The notes under the pieces: model-generated | What the model saw: only the letters and a program-made list of their open reading frames with translations | Database searches by the model: none | What the model was told of the DNA's origin: nothing | Shown: positions 1 to 9,398 of the stretch, piece by piece | Position numbering within the stretch: the first letter of the stretch is position 1 | Layout: each line of letters begins with the position of its first letter | Made by a program: the position numbers and the translations under genes | Source of the DNA: Paramoeba atlantica | Lineage: Eukaryota; Discosea | Assembly: GCA_977017575.1 (NCBI GenBank) | Contig: CDRNVI010000029.1 | Span: forward strand, 248,001-312,000 | Length of the DNA: 64,000 nucleotides | Reading direction: 5' to 3'

Positions 1-1
1 T

Positions 2-409
2 ACGTATCGCACTGGCTCATTGGGATACAGTCTTGTGGCCACCTCTGATGTCTATCTTTATGACGCCACGTGGAATTCACAAATGGAGAAGTCTGCCATA
101 GCACGTGTGTATCGCTACGGCCAGAAAAATTGCGTGAATGTGTTTCGGCTGATTTCTCAAAACACAATAGAAGCCGACCTTTTCGCGCGCTCAGAGCTTC
201 GAACCACTCATAGTGCCTGGTTGGGTCATATCACCGATATTCTCGGAGAAATGAAATCGAGTGAGCCACTGAGCATACCGTCCCCTTCTTCCGACAACGG
301 TGTCGACTGGGAGGCCGTCCGGCAACTGGACCCAGTTCTTAATTTTCTTTCTAAAAAGGAGCACCATATCAGTGCTGTAAAGGAGTGCAAGGTGCGGAGC
401 GATAGATAG
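2..409 (+). CDS. SNF2-family helicase/ATPase, C-terminal end (5' partial)
   Basis: The frame is open from the window edge, so the N-terminus lies outside. The visible part begins with a glycine-rich stretch (RTGSLGYSLVATSDVYLYD) matching SNF2 helicase motif V, then WNSQMEKSAIARVYRYGQKN, which is motif VI with its arginine finger, then the typical V-VFRLISQNTIE strand-helix. SNF2 proteins use ATP to move DNA or remodel chromatin. After motif VI only about 90 residues remain, without a bromodomain, SANT or other accessory domain. The subfamily (Rad54, Rad26/ERCC6-like or other) cannot be decided from this piece. It is the first of a long run of + strand genes. The stop is TAG. Confidence 0.85.
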   Translation, partial: TYRTGSLGYSLVATSDVYLYDATWNSQMEKSAIARVYRYGQKNCVNVFRLISQNTIEADLFARSELRTTHSAWLGHITDILGEMKSSEPLSIPSPSSDNGVDWEAVRQLDPVLNFLSKKEHHISAVKECKVRSDR

Positions 410-601
410 AGCTTAGAAATAGAGAACTCGAATCCGATTCATTAGAAGTAAACGTGTTTCCATGTACATAACATGTGTGCATGTATTCCCACCAAAAACT
501 ATAAATTTATTCTACGTACACTGCACAAGTTCTGACTTTCGTTTGGTCTAATCTATACCGGTACTAGGAAACGGAAGTTTCATCTTTAGTCTTTTTCTGA
601 T

Positions 602-2350
602 ATGTCTGCAGACTCCAATACACCGTTATCTTTGATCAGATCTCCTTGCGCAAGCTACGATGAAAATTTTATCCGTGCTAGCACCACTCATCACACGACA
701 ACTGTGAGCCAAGAAGACAACTATCAGGAAAATGATAAAAAAGAGCCGCCGGGAGACAAGCCTCTTTTAAGTTGTGTACAACATACGTTTCATTTTCGTA
801 CTTTACGTCAAGTGAGCCGCACGGGTGTGATGCTCGTGGGATGGGGCGGAGCGAATGGTTCGACTCTCACTGCAGGCGTGACCGCCAACAAGAAACACCT
901 AAAGTGGAATACAAAGCACGGCCCCAGGACTCCAAATTATTTGTGAAGTCTGACGCAAAATGCTACCATGTATTTAGGGAAATGTCATCTAGGTGAATAT
1001 AGCAGAGACTATAACTGTGCGTACTCGCAACTGGTCCCGCTACTGGATCCCAATGATATTGTATTGGGTGGGTGGGATATTCGCCCTGCGAATCTTTATA
1101 GAGCCATGAAGGCAGCAGCTGTTTTGGACTACGATTTACAGGTTCAATTGCAAGAGGAGATGGAGTTGCTTGCGCCACTTCCCGGGTATTGTGATCCAAA
1201 GTTTATTGCGACGAATCAGTGCGATACCTCTACCCACACACTTCCCATAGAATGGACACTAGCCCGTGTGCTGCAACGTTTGCGCGAAGACATTCGCACC
1301 TTTAAATCACAAAATAATGTTGATATCGTAACTGTTATGTGGACAGGAAATACCGAATCTTGCGTAGATCACACTGCTTTACAGTTTTCTACAGCCGAAC
1401 ATCTTCTTTGTGGTCTTCAGAAATCATCTCGAGGTGAGGGATTTCCTCCAAGTCTTCTGTACGCTACAGCTGCGATCCTGGAGAACTCATCCTTCCTAAA
1501 TGGTTCACCACAAAACACACTAGCCCCGGGGTTAGTGGACCTAGCTGAGCAAGTACGCCGAGCCCACATGTCTTCCGATATTGCAGCATTGATTTCAGGA
1601 ATGACTCCACAATATAGCAAGGGAAAAAGCCCATTTTTTATTGCTGGAGACGACTTCAAAACTGGGCAGACGAAACTCAAAGGAGTTCTCTTGGACTTTT
1701 TCGTTGGAGCGGGCTTTCGACCCGAGTGTGTTGCTTCCTATAATCATTTGGGAAACAATGATGGGCTCAATTTAAGCGAGAAATCACAATTCGAATCCAA
1801 AGAAAGGAGCAAGAGCGCGCTGGTGGAACAAATTGTGCAATCTAATTCTTTGCTTTTTCGCGATGGATACCGCGGACCCGACCACACAGTCGTAATCAAG
1901 CACCTACCCTATGTGGGGGATTCAAAGCGAGCACTGGACGAGTATACTTTTAGCACGTTCATGAATGGAACACACACACTGGTCATGCATAATACCTGCG
2001 AGGACAGTCTTCTAGCTGCTGGCGTTATGATCGACATGCTCGTTCTCTGCGAACTGCTCACACGTGTTGGCGTTTCGTATCGTTCCGAAGTCAATGAGTA
2101 TGATGACAAAGTCAGACCAGAGCAGAAAATTCTTTTACATGAGTATGCTCCCATGGATGTTTTAGCTTCGAACATGTTTGGTTATTTCCTAAAGGCCCCC
2201 AAAACAAGAATTCTCAACCGTACTATTCCTGAGGTTCATTCTCCGAGTCAACAGAAATTGTGTATCGAGAACTTTATTCGCGCTCTTGTCGGATTGGGAC
2301 CTGAATCATATACACATCTAGAGCAATATGCATGTATGCAGCAAGTTTGA
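602..2350 (+). CDS. INO1: Inositol-3-phosphate synthase, reading frame interrupted by one TGA
   Basis: Converts glucose-6-phosphate to inositol-3-phosphate with NAD, the first step of inositol synthesis. The N-terminal part has the Rossmann motif VMLVGWGGANGSTLTAGV. The rest carries FGGWDI-like, LPGYCDPKFIATNQ, NGSPQNTLAPGLVDLA, GDDFKTGQTKLK, YNHLGNNDGLNLS and HNTCEDSLLAA, all hallmarks of eukaryotic MIPS. The frame has about 582 codons, close to family length (530-560). At 944-946 a TGA stands where the family has the glycine of NY[FL]GSLTQ. The same frame resumes at once with SLTQNAT and stays clean to the normal TGA at 2348-2350. No intron fits, because conserved residues directly flank the stop. 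It may be a recent nonsense mutation, a sequencing error or read-through. An inositol polyphosphate kinase lies about 4 kb downstream. Confidence 0.92.
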
Positions 2351-2547
2351 TTTCTTTTTTGTGTTGTTCTACTTAGATCCGCTGTACTTAAGAGGATCAT
2401 TGGGCTAAAGAAGGGTCTTTCTTCGGCTTACGCAGGTGTTCGGAAGTGTTTACGTATTGTAAGATTTTGTACAGCTCATGATGAGCCTTACAGCTTTCTT
2501 ATTTTCGTTACTATCTTTTTTATAAAAACATCGTATTCTAAGCCAGT

Positions 2548-3576
2548 ATGTCGTTCTTAGCCAGGCCTAGCCAAAAAACAGCCTCTAGACTTTGGCTACT
2601 TAGCCAAGGAGGAAGAATGCACTGCACTTCCAGACACCACGGATCGAACGCTATACTCACAATGCGAAATATGAATCGGACGAACGTCCAGTTACGCAGC
2701 GCAATCCGTTCCTGGATGCCTTTCGCATCCTCTTCTATTTCTAACATGCCACATGTTCAACAACATGTCGGCTGCGTTCCGAGTCGCTTTGCGTCCAATT
2801 TTGTACTTACTTCCCTTCCTACGTTACAGCAAACGCTCCGAATGCATTCCACGTCCAACACAGAGAACCAGAAAGCTTCTTCTGCAGAGGACTCGAAGGC
2901 AAGTTCAGAGGAAAATGAAAAGAGTCAAAAGGAGTTTGAAAATATGCACTTCATACGACGCGAGTACCTTGGCTTGCGCCAGGACATTCGTGAGTACCCC
3001 GACATCTACAATGCGGTGAACGCGTTCCAGTTCATTCTGTTCACCGTATTTTGCCTCAGCAGTACGGGTTCCAAAGCTGAGGAGGAGTTCTGGATCCGCA
3101 TGTGTGGGATCGACCTCCAGTGGGGCTCACTCCTTGCTCCCCTGCTCCATGTATTCCTCACGACCAACTTTCTCTCCATGGCATTTGCTATGCTTCTGTT
3201 GCACAATCTTGGCCATACGGTGATCCAGGCGGTCGGGGCTCCGTTCCTACTGCGGTACCTCTCAGTTGTAGCGTTAGGCTCCGGAGCTCTCATGTGTGGC
3301 ATGAAGATGTTCTTCCCGAATATTGGACAAGGTGAAGTACAATATGGTCCATGGGATATAATTGTTGGTCTCTTCGTCGTGAGTGCTGCCACAAGTGGGT
3401 ACTCCCCGCTGCAGCTGCTGGGGTCGTTTAGCGGATGGGTGAAGTATGCGGCGTTTCTTGGCGCAGGAGTAATCATGTACTATGACTGGCAGCCCTGTGT
3501 GTTTGGATTTCTTGTGGCCTATGGGCTGCATCGCAGTGGAATCAGTCGTATTCCATCTACAGTGGCAGCGTCATGA
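2548..3576 (+). CDS. Rhomboid-like polytopic membrane protein, probably mitochondrial
   Basis: 342 residues. The first 100 are rich in Arg, Ser and Thr and poor in acidic residues, like a mitochondrial presequence, followed by a charged linker. From about residue 150 there are several hydrophobic segments. HVFLTTNFLSMAFAMLLLHNLG resembles the rhomboid second-helix region, where a helix ending LLHNLGH leads to a following glycine. The last segment ends GLHRSG, which could supply the rhomboid histidine. A canonical GxSG serine motif is not clear; ATSGYSP is the nearest candidate, so it may be an inactive rhomboid (iRhom/TMEM115-type) rather than a protease. The family call rests on pattern only. 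An unrelated multi-pass protein is possible. Confidence 0.45.
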   Translation: MSFLARPSQKTASRLWLLSQGGRMHCTSRHHGSNAILTMRNMNRTNVQLRSAIRSWMPFASSSISNMPHVQQHVGCVPSRFASNFVLTSLPTLQQTLRMHSTSNTENQKASSAEDSKASSEENEKSQKEFENMHFIRREYLGLRQDIREYPDIYNAVNAFQFILFTVFCLSSTGSKAEEEFWIRMCGIDLQWGSLLAPLLHVFLTTNFLSMAFAMLLLHNLGHTVIQAVGAPFLLRYLSVVALGSGALMCGMKMFFPNIGQGEVQYGPWDIIVGLFVVSAATSGYSPLQLLGSFSGWVKYAAFLGAGVIMYYDWQPCVFGFLVAYGLHRSGISRIPSTVAAS

Positions 3577-3866
3577 CAGTGGACGAGAGTGCAATGTAGT
3601 CGTGTGAAGGAAGATGCTAGTTTCGGCATCGACTACTAGGGTACGATAGATTGTTGTTTTAGTTCCTGTGTGCTACAAATGGTATTATACGATTGAGCTA
3701 CCTATCCGGCATCACATAAATAAGGTCAGCTTTTAACTAACAAACATACATGTAGGAAAAGAAAACAGTTTTAAGAGCCTCTCATAATACTTGTAAGAAT
3801 GTTAAGCTTATTTCTCAACTTATTTAATCTAGACACGCATATTCTAGAATACATTAAGGAAAGTAA

Positions 3867-4550
3867 ATGCCAAAAAAGTTCGGCATCAATGATAAAAGTG
3901 CAGCGTCTAGAGATCGAAATAACCAACGTAAGGAACGCGTAGCGCAAGAAAAGGCACAGGCAATAGAGAATGCAAATTGGAAAGAAACAGACAAACATGA
4001 AATAAAAAAAGCCGAGCGAATCGCTCAACGTGAAGCCAAGGAACTAGAACGTCTAGCACGTGAGGCCGAAAAGTCCGCATTGCGCCGTGCCGAGGAGAAT
4101 GCGTTATCATCTTCATCTGCCCCTAAAAAGGTCACGCATTTTGAACTCCAAAGAGACTTAGAACGTACGTCATCTCGTAATCGAATGGCTCATTCCTCGT
4201 CTCAAAATTTTATCTCACCGGACGAGCACGCGAGTACGCTAATGAGTCACTCCACGTGCGCCACCAATGCTACCATTGCAGATGACGCACAAGTCATAGC
4301 GTCAGGCTTTGATACGGTTTCCGACGCTCTTTCTGGACTTAGTGCACAACCGGATCGACACCCCGAACGTAGGATGAAAGCTGCATTCCTACAATACCAG
4401 TCGACTCATTTACCTAAATTAAAGCGTGATATACCCGGACTACGTCTGTCGCAATATAAACAAATGCTATGGGATAAATGGCTGAAGAGTCCGGAAAATC
4501 CCATTGTCCGAGCACACTTGACTAGTTTGGTGCACCAGAACCCAAAGTAG
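3867..4550 (+). CDS. CCDC124: CCDC124/Lso2-type ribosome-associated protein
   Basis: 227 residues. The start MPKKFGINDKSAASR matches the conserved MPKKF...KSAA N-terminus of CCDC124. A long Lys/Glu/Arg/Ala helix follows (residues 20-80). The C-terminal part contains DRHPERRMKAAF, then LPKLKRDIPGLRLSQYKQML and KWLKSPENP, nearly identical to the animal proteins. In animals and yeast (Lso2) this protein binds idle or hibernating ribosomes through its N-terminal helix and helps translation restart. The start is fixed by the conserved MPKK. A low-complexity Ser/Thr stretch separates the two conserved parts. The stop is TAG. Confidence 0.95.
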   Translation: MPKKFGINDKSAASRDRNNQRKERVAQEKAQAIENANWKETDKHEIKKAERIAQREAKELERLAREAEKSALRRAEENALSSSSAPKKVTHFELQRDLERTSSRNRMAHSSSQNFISPDEHASTLMSHSTCATNATIADDAQVIASGFDTVSDALSGLSAQPDRHPERRMKAAFLQYQSTHLPKLKRDIPGLRLSQYKQMLWDKWLKSPENPIVRAHLTSLVHQNPK

Positions 4551-4937
4551 TACCGCTAAGATTTCTGATGATTTCGGTTTGGAGTAAAAAAACATCACGA
4601 GATAAAATTTGCAATTACAGATTGCAATTACAAAACCGTACACCCATGTGGGCATGTACTCCCTGATGACCATACCTACATGTATCACTGACCATGTATG
4701 AACTCTGACAATGCATCATAGACCACCATATCTACCCGTAGAGTTCGTTCCTTGTGAAATTTCGTGCTGCCAAAACTACTTCATAACCTACGTTTATCAT
4801 AAATTATGAGTCCCTCATTAATATGCCAATTGTAATGTCAAGGAGACAAGGTTTACAAGCAGTGTGTTACTATGCTTAGGAAAACTATCTGTTTTCGATT
4901 ATCCTATTCCATGAAAAGTCTATGATGGACTATCTGC
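4551..4937. other. Intergenic spacer between CCDC124 and IBA57
   Basis: 387 bp, AT-rich, without a credible reading frame. It holds a copy of the palindrome TACATGTA at 4677-4684 and a related CATGTA shortly after. A short direct repeat, GCAATTACA, lies near 4610-4630. Nothing else seen. Confidence 0.6.
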
Positions 4938-5975
4938 ATGCTATCCCACAAAACTTTCATCAAGATAGATAGCTCATTGCGAAGCTCCGTAAAAGTTCTT
5001 GAATTCTTAGATGGATTATGCACTCAATGCCTCGCCCGTCTTAAACAGGACCATCCTGCTCATACACTCTTCCTGAACACTAGAGGTCGAGTACTCGCCG
5101 ATGCATTAGTTCACCTTACGCCACGAGAAAACATTATTGTTGAGTGCGATGAGTCGCAGAGCCCTTTTTTGGTACAACATCTACGCAAATTCGCAGAATA
5201 TGCAACCATTCCTTTAGACATAAGCATAGCGTCAGACATGACGGTAGGAGTTTATTCGAAGAAGAGCGAACTTGAAGAAATACCGTATCTGAAGAACATT
5301 TTACAAAGCTTATTGCTATTCCGCAAGACCGACGCCTTGCCTCAGACTAGACCAGACTTTTCTTTCGCTGCTCGTGATCCTCGCGCATCGCTTTCTCATA
5401 TTCATCGTATCTACTTTAACAAGGATGAGACTCCGTCTTCCCGGTACGAAGAAAAGGACCTAGTTGGTCTAAGGGCATCAGCATATCGTTCCTTACGGCA
5501 TATGGAAGGAATTGCGGAAGGATCAGAAATTCAATATGAAAGAGCTTTACCAACAGAGTTCAATTTCGATCTACTAGGCAGCATTTCCTACACAAAGGGT
5601 TGCTACTTGGGTCAAGAGCTTACAGCTAGAAGTCATTTTTCAGGTATTATAAGAAGAAGAGTTGTACCCTTTTATGTGCCGCATCCAATTGCTGAGAGTC
5701 AAATCAATGGGAGTATTTCTGAAGCAATATCCCTGTTAGATTCGGAGGGTAAAGCCATTGGTAAAGTTATAGCGTTTCATAAGCAATGGGGACTGGCCTC
5801 ATGTACATGTCATCCCCTTTTTCAGAGGGAATTCAATGACGTCGAGATCAATGCATCACTCTGCGCTACGTGGCAAGGTTATTTACCTTGTCGACTTCAA
5901 TATACGGAGAGCCAGACCCAGAGCAAAACCAAATGCTACCTGTATATTCCCTATTGGTGGCCTGACGATAGATAG
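4938..5975 (+). CDS. IBA57: IBA57/CAF17, mitochondrial iron-sulfur cluster assembly factor
   Basis: 345 residues of the YgfZ/GcvT-like fold. The diagnostic motif K-G-C-Y-x-G-Q-E is present as KGCYLGQELTARSHFSG, with the key cysteine at about residue 222, followed by IIRRRVVP. The N-terminal half has the expected FLNTRGRVLADA strand and LVECDES-like segment. In eukaryotes IBA57 works with ISCA1/ISCA2 in the mitochondrial matrix to mature [4Fe-4S] proteins such as aconitase and lipoate synthase. The first ATG in frame is at 4938. No clear presequence is seen, though residues 1-20 are mildly basic. The stop is TAG. Confidence 0.93.
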   Translation: MLSHKTFIKIDSSLRSSVKVLEFLDGLCTQCLARLKQDHPAHTLFLNTRGRVLADALVHLTPRENIIVECDESQSPFLVQHLRKFAEYATIPLDISIASDMTVGVYSKKSELEEIPYLKNILQSLLLFRKTDALPQTRPDFSFAARDPRASLSHIHRIYFNKDETPSSRYEEKDLVGLRASAYRSLRHMEGIAEGSEIQYERALPTEFNFDLLGSISYTKGCYLGQELTARSHFSGIIRRRVVPFYVPHPIAESQINGSISEAISLLDSEGKAIGKVIAFHKQWGLASCTCHPLFQREFNDVEINASLCATWQGYLPCRLQYTESQTQSKTKCYLYIPYWWPDDR

Positions 5976-6373
5976 AGCAAAGTTCTTAGTTACTAGTAAT
6001 TCCAGTAAGAACAAGTCATGAAAATTTTTCATGACAGTTTTTCAAAAACTGCGGATGGAGTGCAAATTAATGACATTATGTAAAATTATACAAGGCCATG
6101 TGATATTACGCAACATGATGCAAGGCCGCGTCGGATCACGCAAGATATTCTTCTACTCGACACAGCGGGTAGAGATCAAAATGAGATCACGCGAGGTCAG
6201 ACCCATAGTTTCTTTGTACTTGGTTTGGGGGTATCTAATTTCTTTATTGGCATTTATCAGCTAGATGTTTAATGTATGATGATATCTGATACTACATTGG
6301 GTGCAGTGTAACGAAAGTACTACTTCAACTCAATTGCATAATAGTATAGCTTTGTTGGATACTAAAAGATTGA
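5976..6373. other. Intergenic spacer between IBA57 and the inositol kinase
   Basis: 398 bp. Around 6095-6200 there are scattered units such as GGATCACGCAAG and GAGATCACGCGAGG that resemble the 10-bp AGATCAYGCG repeat array near 62236-62295. A 77-codon open frame here has no recognisable features and I do not accept it. Confidence 0.5.
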
Positions 6374-7357
6374 ATGCTTCCGACGCAACATGCTGACAAT
6401 ACGTTTTTATACCAAGTCGCAGGCCATGGTGACATCCTACATTCAGGAACGGACTCACAAAAAAGTTTGTCAGTGTGGAAAGTCGCGAGAAAGCATGAAC
6501 TAGCATGTTACAATAAGATGTTGGCAAAAAACCACCCCTTACACAAGCTTTCCCACTACGTTCCACCCTTCTATGGGGAAGTCATCTCACCCTGTACGCA
6601 GAATGCTAATGATAATTGTCCATTACCTTATTCTGAGCCAAAAGTGTCTCATTCTTCATGTCGGATTTCAGCTGCTCCTAGACTGTTTCAAAGCAAACGG
6701 TGCTTAGTCAGTCGCTTAGAAATGAAGAACATGGTGTCTTCATGTGGCAATCCTCAGGCTATGGATATTAAGCTGGGAAAAGTTCATCACAACCGAACAA
6801 TGCACCCTGAGAAGGTGCAGGCGAGTAAGAAGAAAGTATCAGTGTGCACTTCAAGGGCATATGCATTGCGCATCTCCGGTGCTTCAGAAGTACATAATGC
6901 GAGACTCCGAGGACGCTCAGCTCAATCGTTGTTAGAATTACGTGACGTTCTGCAAGAATTCTTTCTTCGTTCTTCGATAGACTGCTATAATAAATTTGCC
7001 CACGAAAGCACCGTGTTACATCAATCTATTCGCGAAATTACTTCCCTTCAAAATGCGCTGCGAAACATTACTCTGCATACCAGTTTTATATCATGTTCGG
7101 TTCTTATTACCCACGACGAATCTGCGAGTCATCGCACATCAGGTTGGAATTGCGCTGCAAAAGTCATTAATGCAAAGCTCATCGATTTTGCGAATTGTGT
7201 TTCATCTTCCGAACACGGATTGCTTGATATTCATGTGGGTGCGGCTTACGGACTACGTATGTTGGCTACTCTTCTGCAACACCTTTACCACAAGTCACTC
7301 TTTATTAACACCTATAGAACAGACACTCATAACATACATGTAGACATACATGTATGA
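6374..7357 (+). CDS. Inositol polyphosphate kinase (IPMK/IP6K family)
   Basis: 327 residues. The family signature PxxxDxKxG appears as NPQAMDIKLGKV at about residues 126-137, and the metal-binding IDF appears in AKLIDFANC. An SxLI strand (CSVLITHDES) precedes it, in the usual order. Such enzymes phosphorylate inositol phosphates (IP3 to IP6 kinases, or IP6 to IP7). The subtype cannot be fixed, but the short length is closer to IPMK than to the large Kcs1 proteins. The last 16 codons, from 7310, lie in a block that was duplicated together with the downstream beta-tubulin gene. The C-terminal residues (NIHVDIHV) are encoded by a TACATGTA-rich spacer and are probably not conserved. Confidence 0.85.
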   Translation: MLPTQHADNTFLYQVAGHGDILHSGTDSQKSLSVWKVARKHELACYNKMLAKNHPLHKLSHYVPPFYGEVISPCTQNANDNCPLPYSEPKVSHSSCRISAAPRLFQSKRCLVSRLEMKNMVSSCGNPQAMDIKLGKVHHNRTMHPEKVQASKKKVSVCTSRAYALRISGASEVHNARLRGRSAQSLLELRDVLQEFFLRSSIDCYNKFAHESTVLHQSIREITSLQNALRNITLHTSFISCSVLITHDESASHRTSGWNCAAKVINAKLIDFANCVSSSEHGLLDIHVGAAYGLRMLATLLQHLYHKSLFINTYRTDTHNIHVDIHV

Positions 7358-8855
7358 ATCATATCCACTAAGCCACAGTGCAAACGTTTATCGATACCTA
7401 TGTTTCTACTGCTTCATGATTTTTTGGAACAAACCTGTCTTTGTACGCACCCAATCACTACTTCATTCTACACTAAAAAGATTCGTGTAAGTGTATTTCT
7501 ATTTAGTCTAACCTTCACTCGACTCTTTGATGCGTGAAATCGTCTCGATACAGGCCGGCCAGTGTGGAAATCAAATTGGTTCTAAGTTTTGGGAAGTGAT
7601 ATGCGATGAGCACAGCGTCGACCCGTCAGGCACGTATGTGGGTGACAATGATCGTCAGTTGGAGCGCATTAATGTGTACTTCAACGAAGCGACCGGAGGT
7701 CGATATGTTCCGCGTGCCGTGCTGATGGATCTGGAACCTGGTACAATGGACAGCGTTCGGGCTGGTCCGTATGGTCAAATCTTCCGCCCGGACAACTTTG
7801 TGTTTGGTCAGACTGGGGCCGGGAATAACTGGGCTAAGGGGCACTACACGGAGGGTGCTGAGCTCATTGATAGCGTACTGGATGTTTGCCGCAAAGAGGC
7901 TGAAAGCTGTGACTGCCTGCAGGGATTTCAAATCTCACACTCCCTTGGTGGTGGGACAGGTTCAGGTACCGGAACTTTGTTGATTTCCAAGCTCCGTGAG
8001 GAGTACCCGGACCGCATGATGCTCACATTTAGCGTGATTCCTTCGCCCAAAGTGTCTGACACCGTCGTGGAACCCTACAACACAACTCTTTCGGTGCACC
8101 AACTCGTAGAGAACTCGGATGAATGTCTGTGCATTGACAATGAAGCGCTGTATGACATTTGCTTTCGTACCTTGAAGTTGACGACTCCCACGTTTGGTGA
8201 CCTGAATCATCTTGTGTCTGCGGTGATGTCCGGTGTGACGTGCTGTTTACGCTTTCCGGGACAGCTGAACTCCGACCTTCGCAAACTTGCGGTGAACCTG
8301 GTTCCATTTCCTCGCCTGCACTTCTTCATGGTCGGGTTTGCCCCCCTGACTTCTCGTGGCTCTCAGCAGTATCGCACATTTACTGTTCCTGAGTTAACGC
8401 AGCAAATGTTTGACTACAAGAACATGATGTGTGCCGCGGACCCGCGACACGGACGCTATCTCACTGCATCCGCCCTGTTCCGTGGACGTCTCTCCACGAA
8501 GGAGGTTGATGAGCAGATGTTGAACGTGCAGAACAAGAACAGCTCGTACTTCATCGAGTGGATCCCGAACAACATCAAGAGCTCTGTGTGTGACGTCCCT
8601 CCGAAGGGGTTGAAGATGACGGTGACCTTTATCGGGAACAACACTTGCATCCAAGAAATGTTCCGTCGCGTGGCGGAGCAGTTCACTGCAATGTTTCGGC
8701 GAAAGGCTTTTCTTCACTGGTACACCGGAGAAGGGATGGATGAGATGGAATTCACGGAAGCGGAAAGCAACATGAACGACCTTGTGGCAGAATACCAACA
8801 ATACCAGGATGCCGGGATCGAGGAGGAAGAACTCATTGACGAGCCGATGGCTGAA
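7310..8855 (+). repeat. Duplicated beta-tubulin block, copy 1
   Basis: Matches 10745-12306. It includes the last 16 codons of the upstream kinase, the spacer and the tubulin gene down to codon Glu-442. Coding parts appear identical at a constant offset of 3451 bp. The leader upstream of about 7395 differs by a few substitutions and small insertions. Identity stops abruptly at the GAA before the stop codon: copy 1 continues CAGCAGTGA, copy 2 continues TAA. Confidence 0.95.
7487..7529 (+). promoter_or_regulatory. Tubulin leader with splice-like donor and acceptor words
   Basis: GTAAGT at 7487 is followed by a pyrimidine-rich stretch and ends at an AG at 7505-7506, 23 bp before the tubulin ATG. 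The same sequence is at 10938-10957 in copy 2. It could be a trans-splice acceptor, a very short 20-nt leader intron, or chance. Confidence 0.3.
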
Positions 8856-8864
8856 CAGCAGTGA
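7530..8864 (+). CDS. TUBB: Beta-tubulin, copy 1
   Basis: 444 residues. It starts with the autoregulatory MREI tetrapeptide, which fixes the start at 7530 rather than at the TTG before it. GTP-binding motif GGGTGSGTG is at about residues 140-148 (most beta-tubulins have GGGTGSGMG). The protein has [38 protein letters not shown] and YQQYQDA, and an acidic tail [14 protein letters not shown]. It pairs with alpha-tubulin (not in this window) to build microtubules. The protein equals copy 2 except for the last two residues. The two copies flank an unrelated ribosomal protein gene, so this is a dispersed tandem pair kept identical by recent duplication or gene conversion. Confidence 0.99.
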   Translation: MREIVSIQAGQCGNQIGSKFWEVICDEHSVDPSGTYVGDNDRQLERINVYFNEATGGRYVPRAVLMDLEPGTMDSVRAGPYGQIFRPDNFVFGQTGAGNNWAKGHYTEGAELIDSVLDVCRKEAESCDCLQGFQISHSLGGGTGSGTGTLLISKLREEYPDRMMLTFSVIPSPKVSDTVVEPYNTTLSVHQLVENSDECLCIDNEALYDICFRTLKLTTPTFGDLNHLVSAVMSGVTCCLRFPGQLNSDLRKLAVNLVPFPRLHFFMVGFAPLTSRGSQQYRTFTVPELTQQMFDYKNMMCAADPRHGRYLTASALFRGRLSTKEVDEQMLNVQNKNSSYFIEWIPNNIKSSVCDVPPKGLKMTVTFIGNNTCIQEMFRRVAEQFTAMFRRKAFLHWYTGEGMDEMEFTEAESNMNDLVAEYQQYQDAGIEEEELIDEPMAEQQ

Positions 8865-9398
8865 GGTTTTTAGTGACGGAATATTTTTTTCAAGTGTAGT
8901 AATATTTTGAGACAGCAGTGTAGTTAGTGTGTTTGGATTTTAAAATTTTGCTGGGATAGTGTTGCAATGTTTGAAATATTTTGGGCCCTAGAATTGGCGG
9001 AATGTTTGTGTGGTTTGGAAATTTAGTGACCTAAAGATTGTATAATGTTTGAAAGTATAACTCATTTTATTGATTTCCCATTCCCAAAACATGAATGTCT
9101 ACTTTTTGTGCTTAGGATTGAGTTTTTATTAGATAGACAGTATTTGATGGATTATACCCGGCAGATGTATTATTAAACTTCACCCTTGACTATTTTTGTG
9201 CCGGATATTTTTGTATGTAGAATGAAGCACATTTCAAATACTTGGTAGGACATTTGTGTATAATGTGTTTGACCATCGTGCGTGTATTAGGTATGCTTTT
9301 TATACCTATTTGAAGTTCATACGATTTCTTCTGTCTTTAGTGCATTATTACCGAGTCATATCCAACTTATATCCACCGAGACCTTTGCTCCATTTTTA
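8865..9398. other. Spacer: tubulin copy 1 3' region and leader of the next gene
   Basis: 534 bp, T- and G-rich, without a credible reading frame. It differs completely from the 3' flank of tubulin copy 2. The end holds a pyrimidine tract TTTCTTCTGTCTTTAG whose AG is at 9339-9340, 59 bp before the next ATG. Confidence 0.6.

Noticed and set aside
944-946. TGA as a reassigned sense codon or selenocysteine.
   Set aside because: The family residue is glycine, other genes end in TGA, and no selenocysteine-type context is visible.
6031-6264. 77-codon frame between IBA57 and the inositol kinase.
   Set aside because: No domain, overlaps degenerate GATCACGC repeats.
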